Assembly (NCBI RefSeq): GCF_051020955.1
Contig: NW_027476498.1
Span: 62,001 to 126,000, forward strand
From: Megalopta genalis
Taxonomy: Eukaryota; Arthropoda; Insecta; Hymenoptera; Halictidae
Length of the DNA: 64,000 nt
Direction of reading: 5' to 3'
Shown here: in pieces, positions 27,701 through 36,838 of the stretch
Position numbering within the stretch: position 1 is the first letter of the stretch
Layout: each line of letters begins with the position of its first letter
Made by a program: the position numbers and the translations under genes
The notes under the pieces: model-generated
Told to the model about the DNA's origin: nothing
The model's input: only the letters and a program-made list of their open reading frames with translations
The model's database searches: none

Positions 27701-30700
27701 GTAGAAAGACTATCTCCACGTCCATGCGAAACAAATGGTTTAGTTTCAAATAGTTGTGATAAACATGATTCAGCTTCAACTGTATGCGAATCAAACGAGT
27801 AAGCTTCAAATCGCAGGGAAACACATGATTTAACTTCAAATAAATGCGAAGTTTTAGGCTTAGCTTCAAATCCATGCGAAACAAGTGGTTTAGCTTCAAA
27901 TATTTATTATATACATGATTTAGCTACAACTGCATGCGAAACAAACGAGTTAGCTTCAAATACAAGGGAAACACATTATTAAACTTGAAAATACTTGCGG
28001 TTTAAATGGAATAGCTTCAAATTGAGGCGAAACAAACGATTTAGCGTCAAATCCACGCGAAACAATTGATTTAGCTTCAAAACAATGCGAAGTAGAAGGC
28101 TTATTTTCGAATGCATGAGAAACAAATGGTTTAGCTTCAACTACTTGTGATATACATGATTTATCTTGAAATGCAGGCGAAACAGACGAGTCAGCTTCAA
28201 TTCCATGCGAAACAAATGATTTAGCTATAAATTCAACCGAAACACATGGTTTAGCTTCAAATTCGTGCGAAACACATGGCTTAGTTGCAAATACTTGTGA
28301 TATACATGATTTAGCTTCAACTGCAAGTGAAAGAGACTCGTTAGCTTAAAATTCAAGCGAACCACATGATTTATCTTCAAATCAATGTGAAGTAGAAGGC
28401 TTAGCTTCAAATCCATGCGAATCAAATGATTTACCTTCAAATACTTGCGGCTTAATTGCAATAGCTTCAAATGCAGGCGAAACAAACGAGTTAGCTTCGA
28501 ATCCATGCGAAACACATGATTTAGCTTCAAATCAATGCGAACTAGAAGGCTTAGTTTCAAATCCATGAGAAAAAAATGGAATAGCTTCAAATACTTGTTT
28601 TATAAATGATTTAGCTTCAAGTGCATGCGAATCAGACGAGTTAGATTCAAATCCCAGGGAAACACATGATTTAACTTCAAATAAATGCGAAGTAGCAGGC
28701 TTAGCTTAAAATCTATGCGAAACAAATTATTTACCTACAAATACTTGCGTTTTAAATGAAGTAGCTTTAAATGCAGGCCAAACAAACGAGTTAGCTTCAA
28801 ATCCATGCGAAACACATGAGTTAGCTTCAAATCAATGCGAAGTAGAAGGCTTAACTTCAAATCCATGCGAAACAAATGGTTTAGGTTCAAATACGTGTGA
28901 TAAACATGATTTAGACTCAACTGCATGCGAATCAAACGAGTCAGCTTCAAATCCTAGGGAAACACATGATTTGAATTCAGATCAATGCAACGTAGAGGGC
29001 TTAGCTTCAAATCCATGCGAAACAAATGATTTACCTTCAAATACTGGCGGATTAAATGAAATTGCTTCAAATGCAGGCGAAACAAACGAGTTTGCTTCAA
29101 ATCCAAGGGAAACACATGATTTAACTTCACATCAATGCGAAGTAGTAGGCTTAGCTTCTAATCAATACGAAACAAATGGTTTGGATTCTGATACTTGTGA
29201 TAAACATGACTTAGCTTCAACAGCATGCGAATCAAACGAGTTAGCTCCAAATCCAACAGATACACATGATTTAACTCCAAATAAGGTGCGAAGTAGTAGG
29301 CTTCGCATCAAATCAATGCGAAACAAATGGTTTAGCATCAAAGACTTGTGATAAACATGATTTAGCTTCAAATTCATGCTAAGTAGAAAGACTATCTCCA
29401 CGTCCATGCGAAACAAATGGTTTAGTTTCAAATAGTTGTGATAAACATGATTCAGCTTCAACTGTATGCGAATCAAACGAGTAAGCTTCAAATCGCAGGG
29501 AAACACATGATTTAACTTCAAATCAATGCGAAACACATGATTTAGCTTCGAATCAATGCGAGGTAGAAGGTTTAGCATAAAATCCATGCGAAACAAATGA
29601 TTTACCTTGAAATACTTGCGGTTTAAATGAAATAGATTCAAATGCAGGCGAAACAAACGAGTTAGCTTCAAATCCATGCGAAACACATGATTTAGCTTCA
29701 AGTCAATGCGAAGTAGAAGGCTTAACTTCAAATCCATGCGAAACAAATGGTTCAGCTTCAAATACTTGTGATAAGCATGAATTAGCTTCAACTGCATGCG
29801 AATCAAACGAGTTAGCTTCAAATCCCAGGGAATCACATGATTTAACTGCAAATCAATGCGAAGTAGAAGGTTTCGCTTAAAATCCATGCGAATCAAATGA
29901 TTTACCTTCAAATACTTGTGGCTTAATTGCAATAGCTTCAAATGCAGGCGAAACAAACGAGTTAGCTTCGAATCCATGCGAAACACATGATTTAGCTTCA
30001 AATCAATGCGAACTAGAAGGCTTAGTTTCAAGTCCATGAGAAAAAAATGGAATAGCTTCAAATACTTGTTTTATAAATGATTTAGCTTCAAGTGCATGCG
30101 AATCAGACGAGTTAGATTCAAATCCCAGGGAAACACATGATTTAACTTCAAATCAATGCGAAGTAGAAGGCTTACCTTAAAATCTATGCGAAACATATGG
30201 TGTAGCTTCAAATGCTTGTGATATACATGATTTAGATTCAACTGGATGCGAAACAAACGAGTTAGCTTCAAATCCATGCGAAACACATGATTTGGCTTCA
30301 AATCAATGCGAAGTAGAAGGCTTATCTTCGAATCCATGAGAAACAAATGGCTTAGCTTCAACTACCTGCGATATACATGATTTAACTTGAAATGCAGGCG
30401 AAACAGACGAGTCAGCTTCAATTTCATGCGTAACAAATGATTTAGCTATAAATTCAAGCGAAACACATGGTTTAGCTTCAAATTCGTGCGAAACACATGG
30501 CTTAGTTGCAAATACTTGTGATATACATGATTTAGCTTCAACTGCAAGTGAAAGAGACTCGTTAGCTTAAAATTCAAGCGTACCACATGATTTAGCTTCA
30601 AATCAATGCGACGTAGAAGGCTTAGGTTCAAATCCATGCGAAACAAATGATTTACCTTCAAATACTTGCGGCTTAATTGAAATAGCTTCAAATGCAGGCG

Positions 30701-33700
30701 AAACAAACGAGTTAGCTTCAAATCCATGCGGAACACATGATGTAGCTTCAAATACCTGCGGTTTAAATGAAATAGCATAAAATGCAGGCGAAACAATCGA
30801 GTTAGATTCAAATCCATGCGAAACACATGATTTAGGTTCAAATCAATGCGAAGTAGAAGGCTTAACTTCAAATCCATGCGAAACAAATGGTTTAGGTTCA
30901 AATACGTGTGATAAACATGATTTAGACTCCACTGCATGCGAATCAAACGAGTCAGCTTCAAATCCTAGGGAAACACATGATTTGAATTCAGATCAATGCA
31001 ACGTAGAGGGCTTAGCTTCAAATCCATGCGAAACAAATGATTTACCTTCAAATACTGGCGGTTTAAATGAAATAGCTTCAAATGCAGGCGAATCAAACGA
31101 GTTTGCTTCAAATCCAAGGGAAACACATGATTTAACTTCACATCAATGCGAAGTAGTAGGCTTAGCTTCTAATCAATACGAAACAAATGGTTTGGATTCT
31201 GATACTTGTGATAAACATGACTTAGCTTCAACAGCATGCGAATCAAACGAGTTAGCTCCAAATCCAACAGATACACATGATTTAACTCCAAATAATGGCG
31301 AAGTAGTAGGCTTCGCATCAAATCAATGCGAAACAAATGGTTTAGCATCAAACACTTGTGATAAACATGATTTAGCTTCAAATTCATGCTAAGTAGAAAG
31401 ACTATCTCCACGTCCATGCGAAACAAATGGTTTAGTTTCAAATAGTTGTGATAAACATGATTCAGCTTCAACTGTATGCGAATCAAACGAGTAAGCTTCA
31501 AATCGCAGGGAAACACATGATTTAACTTCAAATAAATGCGAAGTTTTAGGCTTAGCTTCAAATCCATGCGAAACAAGTGGTTTAGCTTCAAATATTTATT
31601 ATATACATGATTTAGCTACAACTGCATGCGAAACAAACGAGTTAGCTTCAAATACAAGGGAAACACATTATTAAACTTGAAAATACTTGCGGTTTAAATG
31701 GAATAGCTTCAAATTGAGGCGAAACAAACGATTTAGCGTCAAATCCACGCGAAACAATTGATTTAGCTTCAAAACAATGCGAAGTAGAAGGCTTATTTTC
31801 GAATGCATGAGAAACAAATGGTTTAGCTTCAACTACTTGTGATATACATGATTTATCTTGAAATGCAGGCGAAACAGACGAGTCAGCTTCAATTCCATGC
31901 GAAACAAATGATTTAGCTATAAATTCAACCGAAACACATGGTTTAGCTTCAAATTCGTGCGAAACACATGGCTTAGTTGCAAATACTTGTGATATACATG
32001 ATTTAGCTTCAACTGCAAGTGAAAGAGACTCGTTAGCTTAAAATTCAAGCGAACCACATGATTTATCTTCAAATCAATGTGAAGTAGAAGGCTTAGCTTC
32101 AAATCCATGCGAATCAAATGATTTACCTTCAAATACTTGCGGCTTAATTGCAATAGCTTCAAATGCAGGCGAAACAAACGAGTTAGCTTCGAATCCATGC
32201 GAAACACATGATTTAGCTTCAAATCAATGCGAACTAGAAGGCTTAGTTTCAAATCCATGAGAAAAAAATGGAATAGCTTCAAATACTTGTTTTATAAATG
32301 ATTTAGCTTCAAGTGCATGCGAATCAGACGAGTTAGATTCAAATCCCAGGGAAACACATGATTTAACTTCAAATAAATGCGAAGTAGAAGGCTTAGCTTA
32401 AAATCTATGCGAAACAAATTATTTACCTACAAATACTTGCGTTTTAAATGAAGTAGCTTTAAATGCAGGCCAAACAAACGAGTTAGCTTCAAATCCATGC
32501 GAAACACATGAGTTAGCTTCAAATCAATGCGAAGTAGAAGGCTTATCTTCGAATCCATGAGAAACAAATGGTTTAGCTTCAACTACTTGTGATATACATG
32601 ATTTAGACTCCACTGCATGCGAATCAAACGAGTCAGCTTCAAATCCTAGGGAAACACATGATTTGAATTCAGATCAATGCAACGTAGAGGGCTTAGCTTC
32701 AAATCCATGCGAAACAAATGATTTACCTTCAAATACTGGCGGTTTAAATGAAATAGCTTCAAATGCAGGCGAAACAAACGAGTTTGCTTCAAATCCAAGG
32801 GAAACACATGATTTAGCTTCAAATCAATGCGAGGTAGAAGGCTTATCTTCGAATGCATGCGAAACATATGGTGTAGCTTCAAATGCTTGTGATATACATG
32901 ATTTAGATTCAACTGGATGCGAAACAAACGAGTTAGCTTCAAATCCATGCGAAACACATGATTTGGCTTCAAATCAGTGCGAAGTAGAAGGCTTATCTTC
33001 GAATCCATGAGAAACAAATGGTTTAGCTTCAACTACTTGTGATATACATGATTTATCTTGAAATGCAGGCGAAGCAGACGAGTCAGCTTCAATTCCATGC
33101 GAAACAAATGATTTAGCCATAAATTCAAGCGAAACACATGGTTTAGTTTCAAATTCGTGCGAAACACATGGCTTAGTTGCAAATACTTGTGATATACATG
33201 ATTTAGCTTCAACTGCAAGTGAAAGAGACTCGTTAGCTTAAAATTCAATTGAACCACATGATTTAGCTTCAAATCAATGCGAAGTAGAAGGCTTAGCTTC
33301 AAATCCATGCGAAACAAATGATTTACCTTCAAATACTTGCGGCTTAATTGAAATAGCTTCAAATGCAGGCGAAACAAACGAGTTAGCTTCGAATCCATGC
33401 GAAACACATGATTTAGCTTCAAATCAATGCGAGGTAAAAGGCTTATCTTCGAATGCATGCGAAACATATGGTGTAGCTTCAAATGCTTGTGATATACATG
33501 ATTTAGATTCAACTGGATGCGAAACAAACGAGTTAGCTTCAAATCCATGCGAAACACATGATTTGGCTTCAAATCAATGCGAAGTAGAAGGCTTATCTTC
33601 GAATCCATGAGAAACAAATGGTTTAGCTTCAACTACTTGTCATATACATGATTTATCTTGAAATGCAGGCGAAACAGACGAGTCAGCTTCAATTCCATGC

Positions 33701-34545
33701 GAAACAAATGATTTAGATATAAATTAAAGCGAAACAGATGGTTTAGCTTCAAATTCGTGCGAAACACATGGCTTAGTTGCAAATACTTGTGATATACATG
33801 ATTAAGCTTCAACTGCAAGTGAAAGAGACTCGTTAGCTTAAAATTCAAGCGTACCACATGATTTAGCTTCAAATCAATGCGAAGTAGAAGGCTTAACTTC
33901 AAATCCATGCGAAACAAATGGTTTAGGTTCAAATACGTGTGATAAACATGATTTAGACTCAACTGCATGCGAATCAAACGAGTCAGCTTCAAATCCTAGG
34001 GAAACACATGATTTGAATTCAGATCAATGCAACGTAGAGGGCTTAGCTTCAAATCCATGCGAATCAAATGATTTACCTTCAAATACTTGCGGCTTAATTG
34101 CAATAGCTTCAAATGCAGGCGAAACAAACGAGTTAGCTTCGAATCCATGCGAAACACATGATTTAGCTTAAAATCAATGCGAACTAGAAGGCTTAGTTTC
34201 AAATCCATGAGAAAACAATGGAATAGCTTCAAATACTTGTTTTATAAATGATTTAGCTTCAAGTGCATGCGAATCAGACGAGTTAGATTCAAATCCCAGG
34301 GAAACACATGATTTAACTTCAAATCAATGCGAAGTAGAAGGCTTAGCTTAAAATCTATGCGAAACATATGGTGTAGCTTCAAATGCTTGTGATATACATG
34401 ATTTAGATTCAACTGGATGCGAAACAAACGAGTTAGCCTTAAATCCATGCGAAACACATGATTTGGCTTCAAATCAATGCGAAGTAGAAGGCTTATCTTC
34501 GAATCCATGAGAAACAAATGGTTTAGCTTCAACTACTTGTGATAT
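24728..34545. repeat. Satellite A, higher-order repeat copy 4, rearranged
   Basis: The copy starts with the same block as position 1 but then follows a different order of subunits. The marker block lies at 25850, 27290, 28971, 30982, 32663 and 34013, with spacings of 1440, 1681, 2011, 1681 and 1350 bp. The array is interrupted at 34545 by an LTR inserted after ...acttgtgatat. About 28150-34545 reappears at 36835-43470. No gene is supported. Confidence 0.9.
34542..34545. other. Target-site duplication ATAT, left side of solo LTR
   Basis: The four bases ATAT precede the LTR and recur directly after it at 36835. The flanks join to cttgtgATATacatgattt, which is the uninterrupted satellite A sequence found elsewhere (for example near 28147). 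This marks a genuine insertion. Confidence 0.85.
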
Positions 34546-34616
34546 TGTCACGTCCCGCGACTGAAGCATTATTGTAAAATCGCGTCCCACGACAAAGCGT
34601 TATTGTAAAGACGGGT

Positions 34617-34633
34617 CGAGCGCCGGGCGCTCG
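34617..34633. repeat. Short perfect inverted repeat in U3 (8-bp arms)
   Basis: cgagcgcc-g-ggcgctcg forms 8-bp arms around one base. The LTR starting at 43471 has the same form. The LTRs starting at 54256 and 60318 have T in place of C (54338 and 60400), which breaks one pair. It may be a protein-binding site. Confidence 0.6.
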
Positions 34634-34648
34634 AAAAATTTTGAGTTA

Positions 34649-34679
34649 TGGTGTCAAATTACATCGCAATTTGACACCA
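34649..34679. repeat. U3 inverted repeat, 12-bp arms and 7-base spacer
   Basis: tggtgtcaaatt at 34649-34660 is the exact reverse complement of aatttgacacca at 34668-34679, with acatcgc between. It is present in all four LTRs. It lies about 800 bp upstream of the TATA box; a dimeric factor site is possible, but the function is unknown. Confidence 0.7.
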
Positions 34680-35082
34680 CTTGAGCGCTCGGCCCTTCAA
34701 TTTAAAATTCCGAAAATGTACACTAAAACTAAAAGAATTTAAACTAAAAGTGTCAAAAACGTAACACCTCCCGAATACACCATATCGCTTTTAAAGATAG
34801 AACTATAAACTCACCACGAACGAGAATCACAGCTCGCCGAAAAAACAGTCGTAGAAACAGAAAACGAAAAACTAATAGCAAAAAGGTAATGAACGAACTG
34901 TGATTACACTCGCGACTGGTCTTAGCTAATACTATCGTACCGCACTGTCTAACACCTAAGACTCAACTGACGCGATGGCCGAACAATCGTAGCCATCCCC
35001 GCCAGCGAGTGTCCCCACTCAGTCGTTGTGGCGATGTCAATACTCTGATGGGAAGCGCAAGGCAGAAGTTGGCACACGGACC

Positions 35083-35440
35083 GTACGTGACTGCGATAAG
35101 GACCGGCGCGCCAGCGGATGCAGATAGGAAAGGTATGCGGCGAGACAAGCCGCGAAGACTCGGTCCCATGCAAAGTACGTGACTGCGATAAGGACCGGCG
35201 CGCCAGCGGATGCAGATAGGAAAGGTATGCGGCGAGACAAGCCGCGAAGACTCGGTCCCATGCAAAGTACGTGACTGCGATAAGGACCGGCACGCCAGCG
35301 GATGCAGGCAGCGAGAAGAGGCACGTAGACTCGGTCTCGCCGAGACGTACGTGACTGCGATAACAGTCGGCACACCTGCAAAATGCAGATGGGAATGGAA
35401 TGCAGCGGGACAGCCCGCGAAGGCACAGTCACACGGGAAC
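35083..35440 (+). repeat. GC-rich 92-bp tandem repeats in U3, candidate enhancer
   Basis: The block starting gtacgtgactgcgataagg recurs at 35083, 35175, 35267 and 35347 (spacing 92, 92, 80 bp); the last copies are diverged. The array ends shortly before the TATA box at 35470 and is much more GC-rich than its surroundings. Tandem repeats just upstream of the promoter are typical of retroviral enhancers, so that role is inferred. Equivalent arrays begin near 44008, 54755 and 60855. Confidence 0.7.
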
Positions 35441-35469
35441 CCCCACCTGTCTGACCACTGGCTGCGGCC

Positions 35470-35477
35470 TATAAAAA
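35470..35477 (+). promoter_or_regulatory. TATA box of the solo LTR
   Basis: TATAAAAA lies at the end of the GC-rich U3. A plausible start (cAGTC, about 35501) lies 31 bp downstream, where the 15-bp repeats begin. R would run from about 35501 to a poly(A) site after 36442. Confidence 0.75.
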
Positions 35478-35499
35478 CACAGGCGAGGTCCGCAGAAGG

Positions 35500-35604
35500 C
35501 AGTCTTCCGAACAACAGTCTTCCGAACAACAGTCTTCCGAACAACAGTCTTCCGAACAACAGTCTTCCGAACAACAGTCTTCCGAACAACAGTCTTGCGA
35601 ACAG
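35500..35604 (+). repeat. 15-bp tandem repeat, 7 units, at the presumed start of R
   Basis: Units read cagtcttccgaacaa; the last is variant (cagtcttgcgaacag). Seven units are present here, at 55172-55276 and at 61272-61376, but six at 44425-44514. The array begins at the predicted transcription start. Confidence 0.85.
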
Positions 35605-35895
35605 AGTTCTATCTAACAGTCTACGAGTACATAAAAAGTCAAAGTGATCAAGTGATCAGCATCATCTAAGTAAATTAACGACGAATATACGCTAAGGTAC
35701 TTATAAAATTTGTAAAACTCAGTGCATGGTTCTTTGTTCTAACGACGAGTTTGTACTTTTAATAAGTTTAAATTTAGTCCATTAGATAAAAATAGTTCAA
35801 CCCATATTCAAACGTTTCAATTTCACTATTCTACTCAGTATTAACCAAGTGTGATTCTTCTTCTTATTATTTACCTCTCTGGACTGGCACTTATT

Positions 35896-36022
35896 CTGCG
35901 TCCAATCGACGCTTATACTCCCAACCTAGCTGCGTCCAATCGACGCTTATACTTCCAACCTAGCTGCGTCCAAGTGACGCTTATACGTGCCGAACAAGCT
36001 GCGTCCAAAGACGCTTATAATA
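35896..36022 (+). repeat. Array of four short hairpins in R (34-bp repeats), solo LTR
   Basis: Each unit contains GCGTC - loop - GACGC: stems at 35898-35912, 35932-35946, 35966-35980 and 36001-36014. The loops are CAATC, CAATC, CAAGT and CAAA, while the 5-bp stem stays the same. It lies in the transcribed leader, just upstream of the LTR ORF. Confidence 0.75.
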
Positions 36023-36087
36023 ATACTGAGAGAATAATAATAATAATAAGAATCCAATATATATATATATACATATAAGTAATCAAA

Positions 36088-36105
36088 ATGAAAATTAATC
36101 TTTAG
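36088..36105 (+). CDS. Five-codon upstream ORF abutting the LTR ORF
   Basis: ATG AAA ATT AAT CTT TAG reads M-K-I-N-L-stop. The ATG sits in CAAAATG, a strong insect-type start context. The stop codon is followed at once by the ATG of the 108-codon ORF. The arrangement is present in all four LTRs. It could make translation of the longer ORF depend on reinitiation. Whether it is translated is unknown. Confidence 0.45.
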   Translation: MKINL

Positions 36106-36432
36106 ATGAATGATACCAAGAATAATAAACGTTCGAATAATAAACGTCGAGGGGGACGTAAGACAAAAATCATCCGAAAAATCCGCGCACTCCAACGGGA
36201 GGCTACAGTAAAATTTGAGCAGAGGCTCCGCGATATTGGGAGGGAGCTGGCCGAGGAGGCACTGAGGCCAGATCCGTTCCCGGATTCTCCTCCGTCCGTG
36301 GAAGTTTACGACCCGGTAACGGAGAAAGACCGTTATCACGACGACGAGTTGGAGCGCCTCTTCCAAGAGGAAGATTTTCGTGACCCCGATTGGGACCCCC
36401 AATATTTTAACATCAATTTGTTAAACATTTAA
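36106..36432 (+). CDS. LTR-encoded 108-residue basic/acidic protein (solo LTR copy)
   Basis: The function is unknown. The first ~27 residues are rich in Arg, Lys and Asn (NNKRSNNKRRGGRKTKIIRK), followed by a predicted amphipathic helix to about residue 53. Next come a proline-rich stretch (PDPFPDSPP, near 55-63) and an acidic C-terminal half with FQEEDF and DPDWDP. The basic N-terminus could bind RNA or DNA. The ORF lies between the TATA box at 35470 and AATAAA at 36437, four bases after its stop. A transcript of this solo LTR of about 0.95 kb would encode it alone. It is GC-richer than gag-pol-env, hinting at separate origin. The same protein is predicted from all four LTRs. Resemblance to Rev-like regulators is only in layout. 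Confidence 0.6.
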   Translation: MNDTKNNKRSNNKRRGGRKTKIIRKIRALQREATVKFEQRLRDIGRELAEEALRPDPFPDSPPSVEVYDPVTEKDRYHDDELERLFQEEDFRDPDWDPQYFNINLLNI

Positions 36433-36834
36433 TTTTAATAAAATATCCACTAGTATCTTGAATGAGTGGTAAAACCATTTCATTTATTTCCCTTCAATTT
36501 CCCGAACTGCAACCGGTGTATGCAGGCAGGTTCGAAACTGCGAACAATCCTTTCAATCATTCATTCAATACTAACGATCGTAACACACGACGACGAGTTG
36601 GAGCGCCTCTTCCAAGAGGAAGATTTTCGTGACCCCGATTGGGACCCCCAATATTTTAACATCAATTTGTTAAACATTTAATTTTAATAAAATATCCACT
36701 AGTATCTTGAATGAGTGGTAAAACCATTTCATTTATTTCCCTTCAATTTCCCGAACTGCAACCGGTGTATGCAGGCAGGTTCGAAACTGCGAACAATCCT
36801 TTCAATCATTCATTCAATACTAACGATCGTAACA
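36337..36834 (+). repeat. 249-bp tandem duplication of the LTR 3' end
   Basis: Positions 36337-36585 (end of the LTR ORF, poly(A) signal, U5 and LTR terminus) are repeated as 36586-36834. The first copy ends ...cgtaaca, directly followed by cacgacgacgagttgg, the bases found at 36337. The other three LTRs lack the duplication. The inner copy carries a second AATAAA. Confidence 0.9.
36437..36442 (+). terminator. Poly(A) signal AATAAA of the solo LTR
   Basis: AATAAA lies 4 bases after the stop of the LTR ORF. Cleavage would be expected 10-30 bases downstream, leaving about 120 bp of U5 before the normal LTR end at 36585. Confidence 0.65.
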
Positions 36835-36838
36835 ATAT
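36835..36838. other. Target-site duplication ATAT, right side of solo LTR
   Basis: It matches ATAT at 34542-34545; the satellite resumes as atatacatgatttatcttg in the same register and orientation. Confidence 0.85.

Larger units (their letters stand above)
34546..36834 (+). mobile_element. Solo LTR of an env-bearing Ty3/gypsy element, with 249-bp terminal duplication
   Basis: It begins TGTCACGTCC and ends ATCGTAACA, a short imperfect inverted terminus (TGTCACG/CGTAACA). ATAT lies on both sides and satellite A continues in the same orientation. It matches the LTRs at 43471, 54256 and 60318. The basic LTR is 2040 bp (34546-36585); positions 36337-36585 are then repeated in tandem as 36586-36834. 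It contains GC-rich tandem repeats, a TATA box, 15-bp and 34-bp repeats, a 108-codon ORF and a poly(A) signal. No internal element sequence remains, so it most likely arose by LTR-LTR recombination. Confidence 0.9.

Noticed and set aside
1..34545. Regular 30-bp repeats as a CRISPR array
   Set aside because: The repeats are contiguous with no unique spacers, there are no cas genes, and the context is a eukaryotic retroelement landscape.
34963..35589. Minus-strand ORFs with repeated FGRLL in the LTR
   Set aside because: They are antisense shadows of the same 15-bp and 92-bp repeats, with no promoter or start signal.
35210..35647. Plus-strand ORF with repeated LPNNS in the LTR (also near 44135, 54882, 60982)
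   Set aside because: It starts in U3 upstream of the TATA box and consists largely of the GC-rich and 15-bp tandem repeats; the presumed transcript would not include its start.
35851..36078. Hydrophobic-start ORF in R of three LTRs
   Set aside because: It begins at GTG rather than ATG, ends in the TA run, and is not kept in the LTR at 43471, where an extra 34-bp unit changes it.
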